64,000 nt of DNA, taken from the NCBI GenBank assembly GCA_016490735.1, contig JAEMWC010000023.1:441501-505500 (forward strand). The letters run 5' to 3'. Shown in pieces: positions 18,354 through 29,043 of this stretch. How positions within the stretch are numbered: position 1 is the stretch's first letter; the number at the start of each line of letters is the position of its first letter. The position numbers and the translations under genes were made by a program. Below the pieces are notes generated by a model. The model saw nothing but the letters and a program-made list of their open reading frames with translations, was not told the origin of the DNA and made no database searches. Source of the DNA: Pachyseris speciosa (Eukaryota; Cnidaria; Anthozoa; Scleractinia; Pachyseridae).

Positions 18354-19364
18354 ATGGGAGTTTTTAATTCTCCACAAAATCAAGATAATAAAGGTGATAA
18401 AGGCGATACTGGTGCAATTGGTCCTAAAGGTGACAAAGGAATTGGTTTTACATTAACACAAGATGGTCACTATGATCTTGGAAACAAACATTTGACTAAT
18501 GTAAAAGCAGGCAATGATTCTGATCATGTTGTAATCAAATCACAAGTTTCAGATATTGTCAGAGATAGTTTTTTGGATTTATGGGTTTCTGAATTCATCA
18601 GATTATACTCTAAATGTACTTATCAAATCGACAGAGCGAATAATAATTTTTTAGATATGAATGCAGACAGAAAAGTTGAAACATTGTACGATCTCTCGAA
18701 TGAAGAAAATAATGCAACACAATCAACTTTAAACATAAGACCCACTGTTTGTACCAAGGCTGAGAAACATAATGGACGTTATTTTTTAAAGTTTGATGGA
18801 TCACAGAGAATGATAAGTCAAATCAATTTGAATAATGATGTTGTTAATGTCTTCATTGTTTATAAATTAAATTCAAATACAGGTGGAAGTCCATGGAAAA
18901 ATGGTCTTTTTGGTCATGATAATAGAGGTTATGATAAGTTTGTCAGCTATTACAATGGTTCAAATTTAGTTATAAGTGGTGTTGATCAATCAAATTGTGT
19001 ATATTTTGGTTCAGCAGCATCTATACAAAGTTTCAGAAAAATAGCAGATTATTCAGTAAATGATTTGGGTCAAATAAATGTTTGGCACTGCTTGTCTGTT
19101 CACTGGGATAATTTATCTTCTCCAAAAACAAACACAAGTAAAATCTATTGGAATAAAAAACATATTGGAAGTTTTACAGCGGCTAACAGAAGTGGTAGTC
19201 GGCAAATGACTTTTGGTGATTTGGATCCTAGCTCCATCGCACCTCTTGACGGTAGTGTTATTTTTTTCTGTGTGTACTTGGATTCTATATTAGACGAAAA
19301 AACAATTTCAGATCATCATCAAATTTTAATCCAACGATATAATATAAATGAACAAAATAATTAG
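18354..19364 (+). CDS. Fibre 2 with collagen-like stalk and lectin-like (LamG) head
   Basis: The gene encodes 336 residues with no breaks. The N-terminus MGVFNSPQNQD is nearly the same as in fibre 1, and the first 22 bases of both genes are identical. A short collagen-like stretch (GDKGDTGAIGPKGDKG) and one linker (LTQDGHYDLGNKHLTN) follow. The C-terminal 200 residues resemble a concanavalin A/LamG-type beta-sandwich (FLKFDGSQRM, VFIVYKLNS, WHCLSVHWDN, KIYWNKKHIGSF). A head of this type would bind glycans or other receptors. Its shared base with fibre 1 suggests alternative fibres using the same capsid attachment site. The 3' end overlaps the next start by 17 bp. Confidence 0.8.
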   Translation: MGVFNSPQNQDNKGDKGDTGAIGPKGDKGIGFTLTQDGHYDLGNKHLTNVKAGNDSDHVVIKSQVSDIVRDSFLDLWVSEFIRLYSKCTYQIDRANNNFLDMNADRKVETLYDLSNEENNATQSTLNIRPTVCTKAEKHNGRYFLKFDGSQRMISQINLNNDVVNVFIVYKLNSNTGGSPWKNGLFGHDNRGYDKFVSYYNGSNLVISGVDQSNCVYFGSAASIQSFRKIADYSVNDLGQINVWHCLSVHWDNLSSPKTNTSKIYWNKKHIGSFTAANRSGSRQMTFGDLDPSSIAPLDGSVIFFCVYLDSILDEKTISDHHQILIQRYNINEQNN

Positions 19365-19767
19365 ATATGTGAGATGGTTTATTCGGGATGCCGAACGGAA
19401 AAACCCTGGTGTTGACAAGAGGATTTTGAAATCAGCTTTGGTTTATCAGTTTCTATATCACAAACATTTTAACAAGTATGTTGAGGTGAGAGATATCCTT
19501 TTGGAGCATGAAGACATTGGATTAATTGGATATGGTGATGGTTGCCTGACACATTTGTTGGAGCATACTCTTGGATGGATTAATGTGTTGCAAACACATG
19601 CAATATTACATGATGCTTTCGGTCGATTCTACGTCAAACATTCACTTGACAGAGGATATTCTTATGCTTTCCCCCGTTTCATGACAACGAAATTGAACAA
19701 ATTGTCACCTCTAAGTGGACAATTGTCTGGTTTGTGGTACTGCGTGTTGAACAGAATCGTTATATAA
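19348..19767 (+). CDS. Unrecognised 139-residue protein
   Basis: Starts inside the fibre 2 end with ATG 19348. Contains conserved-looking Cys/His-rich stretches (YGDGCLTHLLEHTLGWINV, THAILHDAFGRFY) and ends LSGLWYCVLNRIVI. No break is visible and codon content resembles its neighbours. There is no signal peptide or clear membrane helix. I cannot assign a family. The His-rich core might bind metal, but that is speculation. Its position after the fibres suggests translation from the same transcript. Confidence 0.65.
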   Translation: MNKIIRYVRWFIRDAERKNPGVDKRILKSALVYQFLYHKHFNKYVEVRDILLEHEDIGLIGYGDGCLTHLLEHTLGWINVLQTHAILHDAFGRFYVKHSLDRGYSYAFPRFMTTKLNKLSPLSGQLSGLWYCVLNRIVI

Positions 19768-19776
19768 GCATATTGT

Positions 19777-20262
19777 ATGAAAGACAGAAAGAGCATATTC
19801 AACTGGAACCATATTTCAGGTGAATTAACAGAAGATCAGGTAAATGAATTAAAATCCTATTACCGAACATATCACAGAAAGTGTTGGGCTCATAAACAGG
19901 CTGTTAAACGGTTCAAAAAATGGAAATTACTGGGGAATTCCTTGTCCATGATCTTTGCAACTGGGGGTCTCGCCACAAGTGTGGCAACAGGTGGTGTTAG
20001 TTTGGTAGCCATCAGTACAGCAGCACTTTTGATACAAGGGTGGATGAAGCATAAAAACCTAGATTTGAAAATCCAGAATTGCACATATGCTTATCAAAGC
20101 TATCAACATCTACTCAATTCAATAAAAGACAAGTTGAGAAGTGGTGATTTTGATGCTTCAAGTATACAAATCTCAATGAAGAATATCGATGATTATGTGA
20201 CTGATAATAGTCCAATTATTGATAAGTACCTACTGAAATATGATGAAAAATTCACTGCTTGA
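19777..20262 (+). CDS. Membrane protein with two-helix hairpin (SLATT-like layout)
   Basis: The gene encodes 161 residues. A charged N-terminal helix (WNHISGELTEDQVNELKSYY) is followed by a hydrophobic hairpin (residues about 51-87: SLSMIFATGGLATSVATGG, VSLVAISTAALLIQGW) and a C-terminal helical part. The layout, with an N-terminal helix, two membrane helices and a C-terminal coil, resembles SLATT proteins. That is a comparison of shape only. It could sit in an internal virion membrane or act on the host membrane. It ends tail to tail with the next gene, overlapping by 11 bp. Confidence 0.65.
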   Translation: MKDRKSIFNWNHISGELTEDQVNELKSYYRTYHRKCWAHKQAVKRFKKWKLLGNSLSMIFATGGLATSVATGGVSLVAISTAALLIQGWMKHKNLDLKIQNCTYAYQSYQHLLNSIKDKLRSGDFDASSIQISMKNIDDYVTDNSPIIDKYLLKYDEKFTA

Positions 20263-20815
20263 TAATACTAATAATCTTATCAAATCTTAACAATAGAATC
20301 TCAACCCAATATCGATCATAAAATCCAAGCGTCTTTTTTGATCTAGTAACTATTATTTTATCAAATGGAAGATCAAGCATTAAAAATATTTGCTTAAGCA
20401 TAAATTTCGTACTTATCATCCTTTTACGATTCTTATTCACCAAAGGAAGGACAGTGTCTATCTCTTGGAATATTTTCAATATTTTGCCTTTATCTTTTAC
20501 AGAAATTTGAAGTCCATTCTTACGACATATACCATTTATCACATTTTCAATATGGTACTTCCGATGATATACAGATTTTCGCTTTATTTTATACATATTA
20601 TTATGAAAGTCAACGTACTCTTTACAATAATCATAACCATGAACTGAACCACAATTTAGACAAACATTTTCACCATCATCGTTAAACATTTTCTGATTAT
20701 CACAGCAAGGTGCTTTCACACTTTTAACAACTTTGACCAATAGCTGATCACAAAAATAACATGACAATTCTCCCATATTTTTCAATTCATTGTGAATTAC
20801 TGAATTACAACTCAT
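20252..20815 (-). CDS. Zinc-ribbon transcription factor resembling poxvirus VLTF3
   Basis: The gene encodes 187 residues. Cysteine pairs CYFC, PCC and CLNCGS form a zinc-ribbon-like region, followed by a helical part with YHRKYHIENVINGICRKNG and KNRKRMISTKFMLKQIFLML, then KTLGFYDRYW. This order matches VLTF3/A2L-type late transcription factors of large DNA viruses. A TFIIB-like protein is an alternative. Such a factor could activate the genes with the shared TCTAA box. It is the only leftward gene at the right end and its start faces the right TIR 58 bp away. Upstream sequence is AT-rich without TCTAA. Confidence 0.6.
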   Translation of the reverse strand: MSCNSVIHNELKNMGELSCYFCDQLLVKVVKSVKAPCCDNQKMFNDDGENVCLNCGSVHGYDYCKEYVDFHNNMYKIKRKSVYHRKYHIENVINGICRKNGLQISVKDKGKILKIFQEIDTVLPLVNKNRKRMISTKFMLKQIFLMLDLPFDKIIVTRSKKTLGFYDRYWVEILLLRFDKIISIIKQ

Positions 20816-20993
20816 TCTATAATATTATGTGATATTCTATTTTTATGTAACCATCGGATGGTTCCACGTGAGAAATAATAGCTATAGGTGATGACTCATT
20901 TCCTGTTTTTCCGAGAATGTCACGCTTGGTGATTTTTCCGAGAATGTCACGCATTTTAATAAACTATAGATGAAGTGTGCAGACCTTGGTTCC

Positions 20994-21118
20994 ATCAGAT
21001 TGAACAACTATAGATTCCATCAAATTAAATAACTATATATTCCATCAAATTAAATAACTATATATTCCATCAAATTAAATAACTATATATTCCATCAAAT
21101 TAAATAACTATATATTCC
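20994..21118. repeat. Right TIR tandem repeat, 5 x 25 bp
   Basis: Four identical units ATCAAATTAAATAACTATAT plus TATTCC follow one diverged unit that corresponds to unit 6 of the left TIR. Left unit 5 has no partner here. Confidence 0.92.
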
Positions 21119-21138
21119 AGAAGACGAGACCAGAAGGC

Positions 21139-21201
21139 AGTAGTATAGTGTTTGGGGAAAACGAAATCAATTGATTTCGTACCCCCAAACACTATACTAC
21201 T
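21139..21201. repeat. Right terminal palindrome, 63 nt
   Basis: This is an exact inverted copy of 145-207. The small asymmetric bases have the same polarity relative to the element end at both termini, so the two tips are in the same configuration. Confidence 0.9.
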
Positions 21202-21207
21202 AAAGAA
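21202..21207. repeat. Target-site duplication, right copy (AAAGAA)
   Basis: Identical to 139-144, directly after the terminal CT. Confidence 0.95.
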
Positions 21208-21313
21208 ATTCAAAGAGCCGGGAGCAGTCAAGAGGCTACGAAATCTCGCAACAGAGTTGGAACAAAGTTTGTCGGATACGATGGTGGATGAGATTATTTC
21301 AGCGTCAACTTAG
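21202..21313 (+). pseudogene. Severed 3' end of the ApoL-like coding exon
   Basis: With one AAAGAA removed, the frame from the left flank continues without a stop through 35 codons to TAG 21311-21313. The residues (KRLRNLATELEQSLSD) match the Lys/Glu helix that follows the membrane segment in ApoL C-termini. That an uninterrupted frame appears only when the element is removed supports both the boundary call and the coding nature of the target. Confidence 0.6.
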
Positions 21314-22849
21314 GTCCTACTAGACTCTTATACTTCAGCAACTTGTTGGACCACTAGATGGAAATTTCGTCTAGTTTTTGAACCCGCAATATAAAATAGA
21401 AATCCGAAATTTGTTCTGTTTCGACTACATGACCGGTGGTTTCCAAGAATCGCTTGATCATATTTTTTTTGTTGTCAACCACACTCGGGTAATGATTTGC
21501 ATATTTTAGTAATGCAGTAAAATATTAGAGGGAATTCTTTATGACGATTTACAGAGCCTAAGGGCACGAATATTTTATCACACTTTTGAAATGAAGTTAA
21601 CAGGAATTGTTTGGTGAATGCCGACAAAATAAATATAGCTGCATGTTCTTATCATCGAAAAAGGATTGAAAGCAATTTCCCTCAAAAGTTAATTTACTAC
21701 TTATCCATAATTCATCTGATTTCTATCAGAAGTAAATTTCCTTATCCGTAATTCTAGTGATTTCTATCAAGGCTTTACAGTGGTATTCACGTGACTTGAA
21801 TACAATGAATTCATCGGTCAGAAACAGTAAATAATTAACGAATTTTGAAGGTACTAAATAAATTAGAAGGAGAAGGAGAATTAAGAAAAAGAAGAAATAA
21901 TTTAAAAAGAGACGGAAAAGGAAAGAAACACTAACGTATAAAAATATAAGGCAAAATACAAGTAAAATATATAAAGAAATAACACCTTGAAAATAAAACT
22001 CTCTTAAGAAGCAAAAATTAAGCCGAATAAATTAAAATCAGTAAAAGTTAAAAAAAACTGCGATCCGCAACGATTATGAGGCTTGTGTGGATTATTCTTT
22101 TATTTATTTAAGTTGTGATACATTCTTAGGCACGAGTTGCTTTCTTTTATGCGAGTGACGATATTTATTTCCGAAGTAATAAAGTTTTTAAGATGTTGAT
22201 TTCACGCGCAACGATAAATTGATTAACTCTTTATTTATAGCAATAAAAATAATACCTAGTCTTTTCAACTAAATTCTTCAAAAGCTCATAATGTTACTTA
22301 GGCTTAAAAATAAATTAATAAATAAATAAATTAATTAATTAAAAACAAAATGATCAGATAGGGGCAAAGTAGCATTCCAAGGACCCCAAGTTAAATCATC
22401 AGTTGATCGGGTGATGATGAGATCCAACATATGTCCAGAGAAAGAAAGTTTATTAAGGCTTCAGGCGAAAGAAACGGAAGGAAATTGCAACGGAAGGAAT
22501 GGCTTGGGGAGAAGCACAACAAACTGTGGAAGATGTGGCACCTTTTGTAACGAACTAGCAGAAAAATCTGGCGGGGAATTAACAAGATTGTTGGACAGAA
22601 AACCATGGTGGGTGCGGGTGCAACAGCGACATCGAACACATTAAAGTTTACGTGTTAAGAGAGCAGTCAACGAGCAGTGAATGCAGATCGAAAATCATAG
22701 CTTAAAACTAAGCATTAAAATTCTTCAGAGGTTTTAAGTTGCAATATATCCTTTTTAAGCGTTTTATCGCTCTGCTTACTGTGCATAGTACACTTTAGCC
22801 CTCCATGACTGATAGCCAGTTCACTGAGGAGTGATTTCTCGAGCTTTGA
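21314..22849. other. Host intergenic or 3' UTR sequence, no gene seen
   Basis: AT-rich DNA directly downstream of the ApoL-like stop. No convincing coding frame or repeat was recognised. The poly-A-rich part near 21860-22060 has no clear structure. Confidence 0.5.
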
Positions 22850-23460
22850 GTGTCTGTCAGAGAAGCAGTGTCAACTCGTCTGTTTTGAGGCCCCTCAGAT
22901 TTCTACCCTCGAGTTTGCCTTCGCCGAATAATCTTCGATTCGCCCCCTGTGCTCGCTCCGTCAGGTACAAAATTGAAACTGTCACCGATCATGTTGTTGG
23001 CAATAACACTGTGTATTTTAACGGCAACTTGGCTAAAAGATTTGGGTTCTGTTTGTATCGGTGGTCTCTCTGTTAATTACTTTTTATCCAAGAGTTTCCG
23101 GCGGAAATCTGATCGTCCTGGAATTCGAACCGGCGGCTTACTTCTCGACACTTCTGTTGCTTCATTTGTGAATGGGTATGAAAATGACTCTTTCGAATTT
23201 TCCGAATGGATCAGTCTCAAGACTCAGTTCGCATTGCTGCTGCTTGTCGGCCTATCCGACTATCTTGAAAACATTGCCATGTGCCCTGAACGTCTGGTTA
23301 TCACCGGGAATATCAACTTTGAAATAGATTTGGTGCATAGTAATAATGCTTTAAGAAATTCTCTGAGTTATTGGAAACTTTCGGCCTTTCACAGCACGTA
23401 GCTGTGTAAACTCATCTTATCCTGGAAAGACTAATCAGCTGTCCATACAATCAGCTTGTA
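22850..23460 (+). pseudogene. LINE endonuclease fragment, decayed
   Basis: The segment resembles the apurinic-type endonuclease of CR1-like non-LTR elements: FVNGYENDSFEFSEWISLK, DYLENIAMCPERLVITGNIN and a following IDLVHSNNAL, in the order expected around the conserved GDFN. Here GDFN reads GNIN. Several frame breaks occur and the reverse transcriptase is absent. It could be a relic of the same type of family as the LINE in the Polinton, but they do not overlap, so this cannot be tested here. Confidence 0.6.
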
Positions 23461-23514
23461 CGAACTGCTGGCCAGCAATCTAATTACAAAGCTCAAATTA
23501 AATCAAATGTGGGC

Positions 23515-23959
23515 TAGTCCTGTCCCGGAATTTCCTCTTACTCCACCCTGCAAAGGGTGAGATGGTAGTAGAGAGAGTCCTATACAACTTGTAGGCTTAT
23601 GAACCGCACCCCCACCCCCTGTTCTGGGAAAAACCATTTTTGGCAGTAGTTTCCCTATCTGCACATTACTTGCTCTGGTCCATTTTTTCGTGGGAAAATG
23701 GGTGAGAATTCGAGTTTCACGTACGATGCCAAGTTTTTGGATGCGTTTGATTTCGGGGATAGTTTAACGGAGTTATGCATTTCAACTTCCCGTGGAACCG
23801 ACCGCGAAACATTCATGGACGGGGATGAACAATAAAGGCTGGTGCCTAGTTCAGTTTGATTGGCTCGTTCCGAGCATGCGCCTGTAAGTCGTACAGGACA
23901 CTGTTCTCCCGCCCCACCCTATGCAGGGCGGGGTGAGAGAGACTTCTGGGACAGGACTT
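23515..23959. mobile_element. MITE-like inverted-repeat element, about 445 bp
   Basis: The left end AGTCCTGTCCCGGAA is inverted at the right end as TTCTGGGACAGGACT, and the imperfect match continues inward into GC-rich CCACCCTGCA and GCAGGGCGGGG. No coding region. The exact ends are uncertain. Confidence 0.5.
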
Positions 23960-25259
23960 GACAATACGTCAAGGGCTTTTACTTTTCCATGGCATCTTGC
24001 AGCTCAACAAGAAATGTTGTACGTAAGGTGCTTGAGAGAGAACTTAAGTTGAATATAGTGTTACAAGATAGGTTTCGGCCTAGGCAATCTACACTTTCAT
24101 AATTTGTTCGCACTATCGAAGCTAAGCTAGGTCCACACGGGCGAGACACAACTATGCACCTTAATCGAAATTGGCGGCCAATTTATTATAATTCTTTTTT
24201 TTTGCATGTTAAGAGTGAATGTCTGCAAGAATCAAACAAAATCGGAACATAGCGGCAAAAATGCGGAAACTCAAAATCGTTCAAACTCTGGCTATTAGTA
24301 GTTCATATTAGGTTATTCATCGCTGTGTAGTTCATTTGTCAAATAATTTATTTTTTCGGCAGAAAATGACGATAATGAAGTTTACGGTCAGATACGAGAA
24401 AATTCGGCTTGAAAATTAGTCATTTTGAAGCAAATTGCTTTCCTTGACTTTACAGCCAGAAGACATCCACTTATAATCAGCTTATTCTACAACTTTTTCA
24501 GGTTTTATTTTACAATTTCCATGAAAATTGAAAGACATGATGATATTCAGAGAGACCTGAAAGAAATCCATCTGTCTCTCTATATAATCGACAGGCTAAA
24601 GTGAGAAAATAATTTACCGTACTCCCTTTATCACAATTAAAACGAAATTTACAACTTAAACTTAGGAATAAATGGCCTTTCAATCAATGGAAAAATCATT
24701 CTGGGGAAATGAAAAATTGCTCCGTGAGAGAGCGCAAAAATGGCGTAAAGAGCACGAAAAATAATACACGTGGCTAGTGGACTGCGGGACATACCTTGAT
24801 CGCAGTACGTCTTCCAGTGCCATAGAAGTCAAAGGAAAGGTAAATTCGAAGCTCCCTCCCTTGGTTTGTTACAATCACAAGCACGTTCTTTTGAAAATCT
24901 AAACATTTTACGTATTTCTTTGCTGCGTTCCCCTTCTGTTATGGTGGAGTGAGTTAAGAATTAAAACTGATCTTTAATTTCAGGTATGTGAATTATAGTT
25001 GGACCAGATATCCATGTTATTTCAAGGGTAATCTTACAAAGTTTTGTTGTTTTTCTAACATTCCGACTCACTCATTTGGAGCTACATATGTGTTGTGGTT
25101 CATTTTTTTCCTCCTTGGGTGAACTTCTGTTTTTCAAACGAGTTCCATTTTCTCTTTCCTTTGTTCCAGATTATGATAATTAATACAACACAAAGAAAAA
25201 TAAACCATGTAACTTGTGATTTCAAAAACGGAATGTAATGCGAACTGATTGGTAATAAT
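23960..25259. other. Host sequence, no gene or repeat recognised
   Basis: I see no long frame, splice-flanked exon or clear repeat in this 1.3 kb. Confidence 0.4.
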
Positions 25260-25400
25260 GGTAATTGAACTGAGTGGAGTGCAATTTGGTCTGAAATCAT
25301 ATTCGTGATTTCAAAATCGAACGAGCGCACATCGCGGGTTTGATTTGAAATCACACGTATGATTTCAGACCAAAATTGCATGACACGAAGTTCAATTACC
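25260..25400. repeat. Palindromic MITE-like repeat, 141 bp
   Basis: GGTAATTGAACT at the left end is inverted as AGTTCAATTACC at the right, and the arms continue through GTCTGAAATCAT and ATGATTTCAGAC. It is nearly a full fold-back. Confidence 0.65.
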
Positions 25401-25402
25401 AC

Positions 25403-25624
25403 TTTATTACACCCATTTTGAAATCACACAGTCTTTCGTCAATATTAATATTTGTTTATCCGTGAAATTTGATAGGTTAGCATTATTTCATTTTCATTTT
25501 TATGAGTTACAGAAAAGGATGCGATTTAGAGTTAAAAAAATGGTGCAATTTGGGAATAAATTGCACTTTTGAGAGCCAATCAGATTGCAAGGACCACCAA
25601 TGATTTCAAAATGGGTGTAATAAA
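25403..25624. mobile_element. MITE with 24-bp perfect TIRs, 222 bp
   Basis: TTTATTACACCCATTTTGAA at 25403 is inverted at 25601-25624. The internal sequence is non-coding. It directly follows the preceding palindrome and shares its TGATTTCA motif, so the two may be one nested family. Confidence 0.7.
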
Positions 25625-26019
25625 ATATTTTAACAACCGCACTAAATACGGTGACAACTATTCTACTCCATGCGAATCTTCCCATCTTTAAATCCCTACT
25701 TGCCAGAATTTTCTTACTCCCAAAATACCAAACATGTGCGACACCATTCTAGTAACTCACTGAAAATGCAATCACATTATAGAGCGTTTTCAGTCAAGCA
25801 GGTGAGTCAAGTCACGCTCCAACCAGCCTTGCTGAACTGGGAACATCCTGTTTAAATATTTGTTCAAATAAATAAATAAATAGATAAAGTGAAGAAATTG
25901 TGATGTTATGGACGAGTAATAAATAAGCAACATGCCAAAGTCTCAAGGCCGTGCGATATCCCGTACTCGAGTTATTTGGCAAAATGTGCCACTCAAAATT
26001 GTAGTGTTTTGTATGGAAA

Positions 26020-26058
26020 CGCCATCTTGGTGTCCCTCTGAGGGACGCCAAGATGGCG
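26020..26058. repeat. Short hairpin, 18-bp arms
   Basis: CGCCATCTTGGTGTCCCT and AGGGACGCCAAGATGGCG flank CTG, with one mismatch. No other element ends are visible. Confidence 0.7.
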
Positions 26059-28757
26059 GCCGGAAACGAGTTAAAACATATGTTTCTTAATTTAGCTATC
26101 TAGAAGGCTTTGCTCTCACTGTTGAGCTTTCAAACATACACATAGACACTTCTCTTACCATGTTGGCTTTTCAAAACTCAAAACCACATGGTGAATCGAT
26201 GTTTTCATGTAAGCGGCAAGCTTGTGAGCAGATATCTTTTTGTCACGCACTGTGAAAAACTCTAAAATTCAGCCTTTGAGCCTTTGTGTTTCGCTCATTA
26301 AAACTATTGCTATGTGAGGCTCTCGTGGCCGTTGCCGTCCTCGTTGCCCTTTTTCGCGTCAAAAGAAGTACGCTCCTAGTTATGGGCTCCTGTCAAAACA
26401 AAGCAAGCTACCGAGCGGAAAACGTGCAATCAGATACACTCGAGTTTCAACATAGCCAGTCTTCTAGAGTTCAAAGGCTCACAACAACCTCAAGGCAACA
26501 TGATTACCTTGACACGGAGATATTACAGCGCCTTTTGCACGAGAATGCGGAGAAACATCTTCCTTGCACGCTACGTCTCAATTCCGAGAGCTTTCGATCG
26601 GCATACGGTGTGGTGTCAGACACGAAAACACCCGACATTAAAATCAAAGGCAGGGTCCGTGGAGCTTTTTATTTGGATCATGTTGTCATAGAAAAGATCC
26701 CTTGTAACCCTTCATCCAAGGATGATGCTCTTCGCTCACAGGGAAAAATTATTGGTGAGTTACTTTTGTTTCTTTCCCCCTAAGATCCCAAATAAAAGTA
26801 AATAATAGAAACGTGTTTTAAATTAAACGATAATTTTGGCACTAGCAGGCTTACTACCTTTACAGAAATGAAACATTTTATCTTAGTGTGGAATTATTCA
26901 AAGTACTGAGAAGTCAAAGTTCACCTTAATAAATCAGACTGGATGGCAGTTGTGAGATTTGTATTATTAAAAACAAATACCTCTGTATGGTTCATACGTA
27001 TGCATAATAAGTGTGGTTTCATTACATTTTCGCTACATCTGTAGGTGTGTTGAATCACATCATTTGTCCCCATGAACGTCAATACGTGTGCAGAGTGGAC
27101 TACGACAATCCAGAGTTAATGATTCCCATCAACAAATCGGTCTCTAAAATAGCGACGCTGACTGCAAAAGATGTTAAAGGTATGCATATCTACAAAAAAA
27201 CTTCGCGATCGTGATGATGATAAATTACGGGTGGAAGTGATGGACTTCGCAGAATTCCGCAGTGAAAAGTTTTTATTTCTGGTCCAGTACTTACAGTGGA
27301 GGTCAGACTGCACACCCTTTGGGTATCATTATAGGAAAACTGCCACAAAAGTATTCTTTCGATTCCAGTATGAAAATTCTGTTTGCTGAGCATGGGATCA
27401 GAAAGTCGTTCGACAAGGAAAGCGTACGCAGAAAGTTTCCACTGACGTGGTCAGTACCGGAGCAGGAGTATCAAACTCGATAGAGAATTGACGGCGCGTT
27501 CACAGTTGATTCTGAAAAATCTAAAGATCTCGATGATGCTCTCACTGTGGAACAGCTTTCAGAATCTGTGTATCGGGTAGGGGTTCACATCGCAGACATC
27601 AGCTACTTTGTGGAGGAAGGAACCTAACTGGATAAGGACGCCTTCTTTCGCTGCACTTCCTACTACCCAGGTGACGGCTATGAAAGTGTACCAATGCTAC
27701 CTTCTGAGCTGAGTGAAAACCACTGCATTCTTCTCCCTGGCAAAAACCGTTTGTCCCTATCAGCGTTTCTTCACCTGTCAAAGGAAGGAGAGCTCCTTGG
27801 TCAGCCGAATATTAAGCGCACTATCGTCAGGTCGTGCTGGAAGCTCAGTTACAAGGACGCCCAGAAGATAATCAATGGACAGGATTGTCCAAGCCGGCAA
27901 GTACAAAATGATACAGTAAGAAATATTCAAGCCCTGAGTGTACTTACGCAAATGAGACGAGTGTCGCGGCTGAGCCATGCTGCATTTGATCACTGGTCTA
28001 ACAGTGATCATGATCCTGAAAGCTTTGAAGCCCACGAGATGGTGGAGGAAATGATGATTCTTGCCAACGAAGAAGTAGCAAAATTCCTTTGCACAGAAAT
28101 TCCAGATTTAGTGCCGTTGCGAACTCAGCTTCCCCCAACAGACCACAGACTAAGCGACTGGGTGCAGCAGTACGGACAATACATGCCGTACACGTTGTCT
28201 CTTCGTGCGTTTTAGTCAGAGGAAACCCTAAACAAGATTGCCATTGACGGTGGAATTTCTAGTGCAAGAGAATTCAAGGTGCAAGAGTCGATTTGGTCTG
28301 AGATCCTTGATGCTGAAATGACAGAAAACCACTCAAGGCTGCAGTTTTTGGTTGCAACGAGAGCCATCATCCTCAGCTCGCCGTGGCAAATTCACAGTTT
28401 CGAAGAATTCAGCAAAAAGCTCAGTACATCTGCAAAGAAGGGCAGACCGGTGAAAGCGTCTTTCACTTTTCTATGGAAATGCCTTGCTATATCCACTTCA
28501 CCTCACCTATACGACGCTATCTAGATATCCAGGTACACAGACTCGTCTTAAATTCAATTTCGAAAGGCCACACGACACAACAGTTTCCGAAGGAAAAAGT
28601 GGCCAAAGTATGTCGCCGTTCCACTTTTTCCCAAGATAATTCCAGAAGGTTTGACAAAGCATGTCGTAAAGTCCATACGGCTTCAAAACTCAGAGTAAAC
28701 AGTCGCGACGCCAAAGCTGTCATTGCCTTGATCGAAAAACAAGCAATTACTCTGGAA

Positions 28758-28761
<4 letters not shown>

Positions 28762-28791
<30 letters not shown>

Positions 28792-28907
28792 TTAGAACTT
28801 ATATAGCGCATTTTCCATGTGTATATGATCAAATGCGCTTTACGAGCAGATGAAATTGGAATTTGGAAATGTTGGTTTTTGTGGAGAGGGGAAAACCGGA
28901 GAACCCG

Positions 28908-28951
<44 letters not shown>

Positions 28952-29043
28952 AACCCACATATGACGTCGAGTCCGGGAATCGAACCCGGGCCACATTGGT
29001 GGAAGGCGAGTGCTCTCACCACTGCGCCATCCCTGCTCCCCAT
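28762..29043 (-). mobile_element. tRNA-derived SINE
   Basis: On the minus strand it begins GGGGAGCAGGGATGGCGCAG with A-box (TGGCGCAGTGG) and B-box (GGTTCGATTCC) spacing of a tRNA head. A unique body follows, with a 3' part containing GCGCTATATAAG and a (TTA)n tail at 28762-28795. It interrupts the RNB-coding exon. A 20-bp stretch of its head is repeated in tandem just beyond it (29024-29062). Confidence 0.85.

Larger units (their letters stand above)
145..21201. mobile_element. Complete Polinton/Maverick (adintovirus-like) element, 21,057 bp
   Basis: The element is bounded by a 6-bp duplication and long TIRs, and it starts with AG and ends with CT. It contains the full core set: protein-primed PolB, retroviral-type integrase, adenain-like protease, FtsK/HerA-type ATPase, double-jelly-roll major capsid protein and penton-type minor capsid protein, plus fibres, a PLA2-like protein and accessory genes. 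Genes are in two blocks: leftward 617-12209 and rightward 13715-20262, with one convergent gene at 20252-20815. Four genes carry a stop or frameshift, and a LINE sits in the divergent intergenic region. This copy is probably unable to move or form particles by itself, unless the breaks are assembly errors. Confidence 0.97.
20874..21201. repeat. Polinton right terminal inverted repeat, 328 bp
   Basis: This is the reverse complement of 145-497 minus one 25-bp unit. It contains the direct pair, five tandem units (20994-21118) and the 63-nt palindrome (21139-21201). Confidence 0.95.

Noticed and set aside
145..21201. Possibility that the element is an assembled free virus genome
   Set aside because: The perfect 6-bp duplication and the host frame that closes across it show a chromosomal insertion.
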